64,000 nucleotides of DNA from Paracentrotus lividus (Eukaryota > Echinodermata > Echinoidea > Camarodonta > Echinidae), in assembly GCA_940671915.1 (NCBI GenBank), contig CALNVZ010003426.1, positions 17,659,570-17,723,569 of the forward strand, written 5' to 3'. The translations under genes and the position numbers were made by a program. The notes below the pieces were generated by a model, which made no database searches, was not told the DNA's origin, and saw only the letters and a program-made list of their open reading frames with translations. This document shows positions 44,788 to 64,000 of this stretch, piece by piece. Numbering within the stretch: the first letter of the stretch is position 1; every line of letters begins with the position of its first letter.

Positions 44788-45973
44788 ACAAAGTCTTGTG
44801 TATTTTGCATGAGAATCACGCATTTAGGGTCCATCTCACGATCTCACGCAGAACATCCATTTTCTCATGCAAAATATAAAAAACAAACATTATTATAGAT
44901 TTTTAACATTTTGGGGCCTCAAAACCTTAAAAATCGGCAGTTTTGTCGAGCAGCAAGCCCTGCGAGTGCGATATTTGCATGCAGGCGATTATATGCAAGA
45001 TAGCTTACTACGTGCTAGCCCCGGGACGCCGCCACGAAGTGGCGGCGTCCTGAAGTAAACATATACATCTGGCCCAAGCTCACCGTCTTCCCCAATAAAA
45101 CGATGAAATTCAACCCCCAAAAAATGTTTATAACAAATGATACACATACATGCAATGCCACTTACCTAAGCATACCAACCGGAATATGGTGAATAAAAAC
45201 AAACGTGAATAGCTCCAAGAATAAGAAGATTTTTGGGGGGTTTTCGTCAGTATCGTAAATTTGCCCGATTCGCCATATTGATAAAGCTGGAATAAAAGGG
45301 GACCCTGGATTAGCCTTAATCAAGACGTTCTTTTTGTATAGTTTGTAAGTTTCGTTACGAAAAATAGGCTGATGAAGGAAAAATGGGCTCAAAAACTAAA
45401 ATAACAAATAATTCATGACTACTAATGTAAGTAATCTCTTTTGTTTTGGTTAATTACCATGTAATGGAATAAAAATAAAATTATGATTGTAATGACTTGT
45501 CTAAAGACTAATCATGGCAATATCCATGACGCATGCGTATTACAAAGACAAACCTACGATCACGAATTGTTCTACTCGAGAAGTTTGGAAATTTTGACCC
45601 CCAAATTACATATAAGAACTTTGAAGATTCACCAACAAAGACGATAGTTTTCCGGAGCGATTCGTAAGTATATATTGCAATAATATAAAGCTATTTTTAT
45701 AACTAGAAGTAAGGTATCGTCCGGAAATTTATGTAAATTCGAAGTCACATCGCCGTCGGATTTCGATAAAGCGTAGCCCGCACACTTCGTGTGCGGGCTA
45801 ATCGTAGTAAACTACGTGCTAGATGTGCAGCATGCACGCACGCCTCCCTTGTGTACTGCGCGTGCACAATTATAGTAACGTGTGCCGCTTGCGCACTGCT
45901 TCCAAACACGATGCGAATGAGAGACGCCGAATCATGAAAATCTCACGCAAATTTTTTTTTTTAACTTGGCATT
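44788..45973. mobile_element. MITE related to 1517-1918, copy 2, split by a nested insertion
   Basis: It matches copy 1 over TCTCACGATCTCACGC, the CGGCAGTTTTGT block, and the AACTTGGCAT end. It is interrupted at 45019-45810. The left terminus is degraded. Confidence 0.7.
45007..45822. mobile_element. Hairpin-ended element B with 12-bp flanking repeat
   Basis: ACTACGTGCTAG lies at 45007-45018 and 45811-45822. Inside are two perfect 12-bp-stem, 3-nt-loop hairpins: GGACGCCGCCAC-GAA (45024-45050) and TAGCCCGCACAC-TTC (45774-45800), in opposite orientation. The interior has GTAAGT-type donors (minus near 45160-45165; plus near 45665). The host MITE has an uninterrupted relative at 1517-1918. Confidence 0.7.
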
Positions 45974-46689
45974 TCTGTACACTCGATGTTCGATCTTATT
46001 TAAGAGATCACTAACTAACTTACTACTTAGTTAGACTAACCGTTGGCATTAGATCTAACTTAACTGTTAGACCTCTCCAACTCTCACTCTCAGTCTCACT
46101 CTAACGTTAGTCTCGGTCTCAAAAATAGTAAATCAATGCCTAATCGAAGGCATATGCCGATATGGCAATAAAAAAATAATGACAGACACTCCTCAGTCTC
46201 GCTCTCACAACAAAACATTAAAATCAAACTCACAACTGACAATGACCAGCGGTGTAAGACTCGTCTGCATGACTTTCTTTGAATGTGGCCTGTGCATTGT
46301 GGGGGATGATCATTATTAATATTATCATTATTCCCCTCCCCTCCCCCTCCCATTCACACACAGTCACAGAGATATTGAGAGAAGCAACAACAGCAAAACA
46401 CCAACAGTCAACACACTCGATTTCCACTTCAAAAACACCACCTTAATTGAGGCCACAGCATCATGGTAGTGAATTACAACTCTTTTCAAACCAAAGGCAG
46501 TAGGCCTATAAATTATTTTATGAGATCGTTCGCCGGGTTTCTCGGTTTGGTCGGCTCTGTCCGACTCGCCTCTACCACCGTCTGCATGCACTCTCCCACG
46601 CCCAGAGCACCGGCCGGGAGCGCTGACTCGGCCTGCCTCTCCCTGCAGGGAAACGCAGGCAGCCTTTTTCAATTTAAATTTCATCATTA

Positions 46690-46768
46690 AAACCAAATTT
46701 CAGGATTTTCGAATCACCTTCCAATCTAGGGTAGATGTGGACGTAATATCCTATACTGTAGACTTACC
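46690..46768 (-). promoter_or_regulatory. Candidate HORMAD non-coding first exon or promoter region
   Basis: The HORMAD start codon follows a TAG acceptor-like site at 43714-43716 by one nt, so a 5' UTR exon is expected upstream. A consensus donor GTAAGT (minus strand, 46767-46762) follows AAGTTAATG and is the best candidate. Placement is tentative. Confidence 0.2.
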
Positions 46769-47042
46769 ATTAACTTGTTTGGCAATGATTAAAAAGCAAG
46801 TTTTATGACGCGAAAAGCGGACGACAGCTAACCAGCCAGCTCATGAAAAATTAATCAGAATCATTAATCGATATCAATACAGTCGATCGATATCCGCTAA
46901 TTCAAAATTTTGACACTTTTTCGTGTCGGCGCGCAATGCAAATTAAGTAGGTTCGGAGCATCGGAGAGACCTGGGGCGCGGCACCTGCAATAGAAATCGA
47001 AAATTCGAACATGGGGGTGTAAGCATAAGGCCTACCACCACG

Positions 47043-47227
47043 GCAGGGGCCGCGGAGCCGGGGGGTTTGTGGGGGGGGCTACAGCCCCCCCCCCCACTTT
47101 TTTCAGCCAAACGTGTACAAAAATGCAAAAATGACCACACATTTGTGATTTTTAGCCTGTTCAGCCCCCGCATCTCCCCCCACTTCGTCTCAGCCCCTCC
47201 ACTTTCAAAAACTCTCCGCGGCCCCTG
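47043..47227. mobile_element. MITE with GCAGGGGCCGCGGAG TIRs
   Basis: Perfect 15-bp TIRs lie at both ends, possibly with an ACG duplication. The interior has poly-G/poly-C runs and AGCCCC motifs. It is 185 bp. Confidence 0.65.
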
Positions 47228-47352
47228 CACGGTGCGGGGCTACCGGTATATGCGGGTTGGAAATCAATTATGTATTGTGTTTAATAACAACAGAGTGGCT
47301 TCTCTCGATCTGTCAAAAGACTGGGAAAACTAGCCCCCTGTAATAGCCTATA

Positions 47353-48031
47353 CAGTGCGTCCCAAAAAGAACTATACACTTTTGACAAGGCTACCAAATT
47401 AAAAATTTACGATTCTTGGGGAAAGGGTTTAGATGTATAAAAAGCTCATATCCTCAACTATCCTAATGACACAAAAAAATTTCTGAAAATAACGCATTCT
47501 TCAGTGAGCAATGCCCACTTTTATGAAGGACACAAAAAACAGCCTGCGCAGGAATTCGCTATTCGTTTATCCCCGGCCTGGGTATGGCATGCCAATAGGA
47601 TTCAAGAAATAATGGAATAAATCGGCTAACAAAGACAAAAATACACTGAAGTCAGAGCAAAAATCAATTAAATGAAAACAAAACGGTGAAAAACTACATT
47701 TTGCATAATATTGATTGTTCATTTCTGACTTTTGATATATCTTTTACTCTGTTAGCCTATAGCTGATTCATTCCATTATTTCTTTGAATCCTTCTTGGCA
47801 TGCAATACCCAGGTGGTAAATGAATAGCGAATTCTGCGCAGTCTATATTTTGTGTCCTTCATAAAAGTGGGCATTGCTCACTGAAGAATGCGTTATTTTC
47901 AGAAATTTTTTGTGTCATTAGGATAGTTGAGGATATGAGCTTTTTATACATCTAAACCTTTTCACCAAGAATCATATATTTTTAATTTGGTAGCCTTGTC
48001 AAAAGTGTATAGTTCTTTTTGAGACGCACTG
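47353..48031. mobile_element. Mariner-like long foldback element
   Basis: It is TA-flanked with ends CAGTGCGTCCCAAAAAGAAC and TTTTTGAGACGCACTG. The two halves are inverted repeats of each other almost to the centre (about 47693), so it is a near-complete 680-bp palindrome. The CAGTG..AAA termini fit the Tc1/mariner group. Confidence 0.75.
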
Positions 48032-48239
48032 TATAGGCCTACACCAACCGTCCATAAACACATTCATATCTCCACTAAATGTGATAGCAACCCCAAAACC
48101 AGCAACATAATTTAGCGTCCGCTCGCAATTAACACACGTACTCCAGTTTGAACACCTCTACAGCGTCTTCAGGAGGATACCCACCAATCAATTATAAAAT
48201 ACCAAATATTGTTTCAGCCAATTTGAATTCGGAGGGCAA

Positions 48240-48270
48240 GACTTAGAGAGAGAGAGAGGGGGGGGGGGTT
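48240..48270. repeat. AG/G simple repeat
   Basis: GAGAGAGAGAG is followed by a G run. A related CT/TCTC tract lies at about 48690-48765. Confidence 0.8.
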
Positions 48271-48689
48271 CAGATGTCGGATTTTGAATCGGATGTCTGA
48301 GTTGCAGATGCCAATTTTTTTGACACTGAATATATATAGAAAATGAATAGGGAATATTGAATTAAGGCCAGTAGAAGACGGACAGAAAGCTAGAGAGACT
48401 GAACCCGGGGAGAATCGAGACGACAAAACACAGCTACATGATATACGCCATGAATTTTCCATTTTATACATATTCAACTTCAGTCATTCTTCAGTGTACC
48501 CACTGGTGGATCCAAAATTAAAAATTGGGTGCCGGGGGCAAAGCCGGTAAATTGTAAAAAATAAAAAAATATGAGGATGCAATTAATGTTGCAGGAATAT
48601 TTACATATTATCTTATAACACGATTTTAATTCTTGTTTAAAAAAAAATGGGGAGGCTCTAGCCTTTGCACCCCTCCCTGAATAGCCAAA

Positions 48690-48765
48690 TTCTCTCTCTC
48701 TCTCTCTCTTCGCTCTCTCTCTCCTCTCTCTCTCTCTCATGCTCTCCTTCTTCTCTCTCTCTCCA
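48690..48765. repeat. CT microsatellite
   Basis: Repeated CTCTCTCT with small interruptions. A T/C-rich tract continues to about 48980 and produces spurious Phe/Ser-rich frames. Confidence 0.85.
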
Positions 48766-49639
48766 TTTCTTTTTTCTTTAGGCTTTTTTTTATATGTTTA
48801 CTTTCTGTATCAACTTTCTTATCCTCTTCTCTTCCGATGCTTTTGTCCGTTTCTTTGCTTCACATATTTTCCTCATCCTTCTTATTTTCTCTTCCCTATT
48901 TTATCTAATCTTTCCTTTCCCTCTCACTTCCCTTTCATCGCTTCATTTTCTCCTTTTCACTATCATACTTTCTATCTCTCACTATTTTTCTCTCCATATG
49001 AACAGAATTATAAAGATACCACAAACCTGTTATTTGAGTAAAATATCTACCATAGCATCTAGATGTTGTTATAAAACTGAGAAACAAACTCTATACTAAA
49101 TGTTTTAACAGAAAGAATTTAAGTACACACATAAATTTGCTTCATTTGATCCCTTTTTAATACCATCAAGGAAAATAAGCAAGATGATGAGTGCAAGAGA
49201 GTAGTATATTAATTGTCTTCTAAGAAACAGAAGGACATTACTTTCTTTGATAACATCTTCTCTAAATCTCAGCTCAACAGACATCATTATAATGTTTTAC
49301 AAATCTAGCCTCATCTATGTATAAATAAGAACAAAGTTAAATAACCACACATAATTGTCAATAATTAGAAAATATCATATTCTGCTAAGGAGTTAGAAGG
49401 GTGTTTAATACATTCATCGCAAAATGGGTGGATCCACTTTTGCCAATTTGAGATACATTGCCGAGTCTCGTTGATAAACTGTTTTTTTAAAGAAAATCTT
49501 GATGAATGCAAAATCAAAACTTCACATCATCTGAGATTGAAAGGGCATCATTTGACAGGTGATATTTTAATACTATACGATAGCAGCCTTACCTGGATAA
49601 TGTTAAAATCAGTGTCAAACCCATTTTGTCATGAAACTA

Positions 49640-49869
49640 CAGCTCGGGGAAAAAATTATTAGACAAGGCTCTTTTTGATAAGGATTTCAGTGTGTGTTGC
49701 TCGCTTTGTGTGGTAAGAAAACATATTAAACATAGACTAACTCTACTTCTATATATTCTTCAACAATTATATTATTGACATGCGAGTATGGACCTTTCGT
49801 TACTAATGCAAATGGCGGTCTTGTACAGAACAGAAAATGAGCTTGGTCTGATAATTTTTGCCCAAGCTG
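49640..49869. mobile_element. TA-flanked mariner-like MITE, copy 2
   Basis: The ends CAGCTCGGGGAAAAAATTAT and ATAATTTTTGCCCAAGCTG are flanked by TA on both sides. It is a relative of the 37281-37497 copy. Confidence 0.7.
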
Positions 49870-52013
49870 TATATAAAAACCCTTCTGACTTTAAGCAGAT
49901 TAATCATGAAACAAGAACTTAATCATTTCTCTTAAACAAGTAAATTAGCACCAAATAAAAATTTCTACACAAATTCTACAAAATGAATTTAAAAAATCTT
50001 TTGACCAAATCAAAGAAGCAAGATTATTCATAAAAAAAGACCCATAGCACAGTTTTCGAAATATATATATATGATTGTTCATTTTTGAAAGGAAGAAGAA
50101 TAATTTTAAAAATTGAATAAATGCACTAAACTAAAGCTAAGATTTGAATATTGACATAAAAATTGTAAATTTATATAAATTAATAGTTAACTTTAATTCA
50201 GTATTCTTTTCTCCCTTTCTGTCAACGATTATACAAAACAGACCAAATTTTGACCGCATTACTCATACAATTGTGAAACTTATAACATGATCGTGATAAA
50301 TATAAATCAAAACATGGATAATGTAAAACTTACAAGACTAGTAAAAAAAGATCATGATACAATGGTAGATGTATAAAAAAAAAAAGTTTGGAAAGAAAAT
50401 TTTAAATCCACAACAGTGACAAATACATAAAAGAAGAGGAAAACATACATTGTACATCCTATAGTTGTTTCATTCCTACACAGGAAAATTGTAAACAAAT
50501 TTTAGTGATAAATAAACAAATCTTTTTCAACATTCAAATAATTAAAAATAATTAAATGATTGTAAAAGGCAAATGATCTCCAAATAGGGAGCTCTTGGAT
50601 TTGGAAACACATTTAAAAGGAAATCATTATTTGAAGATGATTAAATAAGAATTGCAAAAGCAAATATAAATGAAAGTAATCAAAGTGAGTTGGATGACTA
50701 TTCAATCTTTTTAAACTATGTTTATTGAATTATAATAAATTTTTAGTTAGATAATTTAATTTCACTTAAAATCTAAGGCCTTTGTGTCATTCAGTTACTG
50801 TGGAATTACCTACTAAAATATAAGGAAAAGATTGTTAAAATGAACAAGAACATAAAACATAAAAATAAAAAAAGTAATAAAAATCTACATAAGTATGATG
50901 AATCAATCAGGTAATTGATTATTTCTTTGAACTACTTAACTAAAGGATTGTTCATACGGCACTGTGATATCAAGAAAGGCATTTATCTACTTTCCATCTC
51001 CAACCCTAGGTGTACATGTATATGATATTGATAGATGTTTGAGTAATGTTTAGTACACAACAAAATGTTCAGGGTTATTCCACATAGCAAAATCTGCATA
51101 TTTTATATAACTGTATACATTATTTACAGACATATTACAAAACATACATACTACTGGCTTAAAAGATATATCAAGGTCAAAGGTCAGAGTTTAACTGCAC
51201 TGGATAGTCACTTTACAATTGTGTTTTTTACAAGTACATAATGATAATCAATGTTGTTTTTTTTATGAGAAAAAAAATTATTTTCAAAATAAGGATATCA
51301 GCACAATAATTTGCTTAATTTAGGTTGATAATTTTATGAAAATTGGGCAATAAATACGAGATGCCTAATGGCATCGTCTGCGTCCAGCATTTAAAAGGTC
51401 AAGTCTAACTGAGAGAAAGGACTGACTGAAGAAGAATATTTTTTTTTATTCTAATGGGAGAACAGACATGGGATGACATATAAACATGTGTAACATAATG
51501 TTATTTCAAAATTGGGAGAAAAGGGACATTTTGAAAAGTTTTAGTACACAATATTTGGAAGAGTCCTCTCTACATGACATCACACACAGTGACCAGATTG
51601 ATAATGGGAGGTTTCCTATATCATTTAATACCTCAACTTTGAAATACTCATAAATTTCTTTTTTAAAGTTTTTTTCAAAACCTTAACTTATGGGCTTACT
51701 TGATTTTTCAACCATTTCTTAAAGGTGAATTCTCCTTTAACAATGCCTACATAGTTATTAATATTGTTGCAAAAAGGAACTTTTCTAGTACATATGAACA
51801 TGTATTTGATCATAAATAGGCAAAATTTCAAGGGATACAAAAGTTCACAACATTCGAAGGATCATGATACACTTTAAAATTACAACCACAATACAATCAT
51901 ATTATTGCATCAAAATATATATTTACAAGTTTTCATCAATTAAATACAATAAATATATTTGTTGTTATTTACTTGCCTCAACATGAGAAAGTCACATTTC
52001 TGACGAAAAATAG

Positions 52014-52171
52014 CGTATCAGGACAACTACCCCCGGGCAACTACCCCCAGGACAACAACCCCTGAAAAAGGGTTATGGATAGGTGTAGAGTTAAGGGGTT
52101 TTTTTTTTTTTTTTTTTGGCGGGGGTAGTTGTCCGGGGGGTAATTGTCTCAGAACAGTCATCCTAGAACCG
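52014..52171. mobile_element. Foldback element related to 3441-3637, copy 2
   Basis: It shares the termini CGTATCAGGACA and TCCTAGAACCG with copy 1 and has arms of CAACTACCCCC-type units. Its loop has GGGTTATGG and a poly-T run instead of TTAGGG repeats. The flanks GAAAAATAG and GAAAAAAGAG resemble a target duplication. Confidence 0.6.
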
Positions 52172-52249
52172 AAAAAAGAGTATTCACTATTTTTAATAGA
52201 AGACGTCAATTTTCATGATAGTGAGCCCTCTATGTGCCCACCATATAGC

Positions 52250-52372
52250 TGGGAGGCTTCCAATGTACTACGCATGCGCCATTTACGCGTATGTCTGTGC
52301 GTTTGTACATTTTCCTTTGTTATGCATACATACACACACAAGGAGCATGCGTAGCACATTGGAAGCCCCCCA
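52250..52372. mobile_element. MITE of about 120 bp
   Basis: GGCTTCCAATGT and TACGCATGC motifs on the left are mirrored by GCATGCGTAGCACATTGGAA on the right. Confidence 0.6.
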
Positions 52373-52984
52373 GCAATGGCTGCCACCATGACAAACATCA
52401 CCCAAACTGAATTTGTCTATACATGAACATTCTACTCCCGTTATGATGAGCATGTATACGACAAATTTGCTCTCAGCCAATCAGATGTAAGCATTTCAGT
52501 AGCTTATAACAGTTTGCAGATAAAATGTCCGACAAGTCCTTTCATGAAACACCCCTCAGGACTTTGTTATAATGAGGCAGTTTTCCTAGTCCCGATTTTC
52601 AAACATCACTGGCCTGTCAAAACTTTGGATCTCAAATTTTGATGAAAATCACCCTTTTTGTTTATCGGTAATCTCCAGCTAACCAGCCAAGTGACATCCT
52701 TTCCAAATCCCAGCTCTCTTAAAATACCCCCAAAATGAAGTCACCATAGGTGTCAAAGGAAAGGCAATCCCATGAGTTATAGTGTATTGCAACCATGTTT
52801 TTTCGCTCTCCTGTACAGCTGACATTATTTGAGATATGATGTTTCAACAGCCCAATGATGACATATGCACGAGTCTAAGTGTGAGATGAGTTCAGTCTAA
52901 TGAAATTTCATTACAACAATGTTATTGGCTTGGGAGAAGGCTGTACCAAAGGCATAAGAGATCTGCTAGGAGGTGAACAAGGAT

Positions 52985-53203
52985 CAGGGGGGTGTTTCAC
53001 AAAGAGTTAAGTAGACTTAAAAATCGCACTTAAATCTTTAGTTTTGTGCGTTAAATTACGCATCACCTCATTGGATTGATCATGCTAATGGGATGCGCGC
53101 TATTGTGCAATCTATCAATTAAATTGCGCGTTATAAAACAAGATTCGCGTAGAAGTTAAGTGCAACTTTAAGTCTACTTAACTCTTTGTGAAACACCCCC
53201 CTG
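52985..53203. mobile_element. MITE with GGGGGTGTTTCACAAAGAG ends
   Basis: CAGGGGGGTGTTTCACAAAG and its mirror TTTGTGAAACACCCCCCTG form long TIRs; GTTAAGTAGACTTAAA continues the match. It is 219 bp. Confidence 0.75.
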
Positions 53204-53610
53204 GTCTTACCTTTACAGTGTGCCATCTCATTCACATATAGCTTGGTAGAAAGCTGATCTTTAACAGTGAAAGCAAACTGAAGAGCACAAACTTTCTCAT
53301 AAAACTAAACAATTTTGCGGGATGAAACTTTTGCAAACAGCCCTTTGCGTGGTATGAAACTTTAGCAAAATTTGCAAAAATAGTTACGGTTTTGATTACA
53401 TCCAACGCATTTTGTCAAAAAATTGTCCATTCATAAGTGTTGAAAAAGATTCTGGTTTAACAGTATAGCATAACCAAGAGTGCTAACTTTAGAGATAGGT
53501 TCGTTTAAGGTCATCTTCTCTTTATATTCCATTGTTCTAATCTTCAGAAGTTTCCGTTCTTGTGCTATGCATAGAGAAGGAGGGTACCAAGGATGTCATT
53601 GTGGATTGTG

Positions 53611-63829
<10,219 letters not shown>

Positions 63830-64000
63830 CTACATATGAAATACATTAGACCAACTAAAATACCTTTATCATGACAACTCATGATTCCAATGCTGTGTTG
63901 TTTCCAAATATTTAGTGAATATGGGATGACCTTGAGTGGGATACGTAGAAATATTTTTCTTCAGCTGGTAACAATATTTCATGTATCCCATGAAAATCGA

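Larger units (their letters stand above)
49100..53610 (-). other. Probable LARGE 3' UTR and flank
   Basis: AT-rich sequence downstream of the LARGE stop with no coding signal. It is poor in repeats between about 49900 and 52000, as expected of a long 3' UTR. It contains small MITEs (49640, 52014, 52250, 52985) and one AAGGTCAAAGGTCA direct repeat near 51174. The transcript end cannot be fixed from sequence. Confidence 0.35.

Noticed and set aside
46463..46690. 75-aa frame near 46.5 kb as a gene
   Set aside because: No recognisable domain, no splice partners, and an overlapping frame exists on the other strand; base composition is GC-rich, as in a promoter region.
48739..49099. Phe-rich 100-aa frames as membrane proteins
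   Set aside because: T/C-rich low-complexity sequence with no family resemblance.

Overview
The window is an animal nuclear genome segment, AT-rich, with small exons in long introns and very many transposon relics. Most likely it is an echinoderm, and a sea urchin is plausible. The basis is inference: intron/exon structure, a flagellar ropporin and a meiotic HORMAD that match vertebrate proteins closely but not tightly, tRNA-derived SINEs, TTAA- and TA-flanked MITEs, and dispersed arrays of the TGACCTTTGACC motif. I cannot name the species.

Three protein-coding genes can be rebuilt exon by exon with consistent splice phases. (1) ROPN1L (ropporin-1-like/RSP11), plus strand, 5 coding exons at 5164-9106, 223 aa. 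(2) A HORMAD/Hop1-type meiotic axis protein, minus strand, 18 coding exons from 43712 down to 15434, 617 aa. Unlike human HORMAD1/2 it keeps the Hop1/ASY1-style PHD finger and winged helix after the HORMA domain. (3) The C-terminal 287 codons of LARGE (matriglycan synthase), minus strand, 7 coding exons from 63778 down to 53611, covering part of the second (glucuronyl) transferase domain; the rest lies beyond 64000. ROPN1L and HORMAD are convergent; HORMAD and LARGE run in the same direction.

Region by region: 1-5140 is transposon-rich sequence upstream of ROPN1L, with a hairpin-ended element, several TIR elements and a nested telomere-repeat foldback. 5164-9106 is ROPN1L; 9107-12480 is its probable 3' end plus repeats. 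12480-15433 is HORMAD 3' flank, including an 11-unit 110-bp tandem repeat that contains the stop codon. 14369-31300 is a giant inverted duplication (arms about 8.4-8.5 kb) around a 25-N gap. The left arm holds the last four intact HORMAD exons; the right arm holds broken mirror copies. 31530-43712 holds the first 14 HORMAD exons. 43713-53610 is intergenic sequence, MITEs and the probable LARGE 3' UTR. 53611-63778 is LARGE, with a Penelope fragment, partial exon duplications and a 51-bp minisatellite in its introns.

The best leads are: the PHD+winged-helix HORMAD; two elements bounded by GC-rich hairpins with C(GAA)G loops and flanked by 9-12 bp direct repeats; a partial copy of a HORMA exon that differs from its parent only at synonymous sites; repeated tandem duplication of exon 5' halves in both minus-strand genes; and the inverted duplication, which may be real or an assembly artefact.
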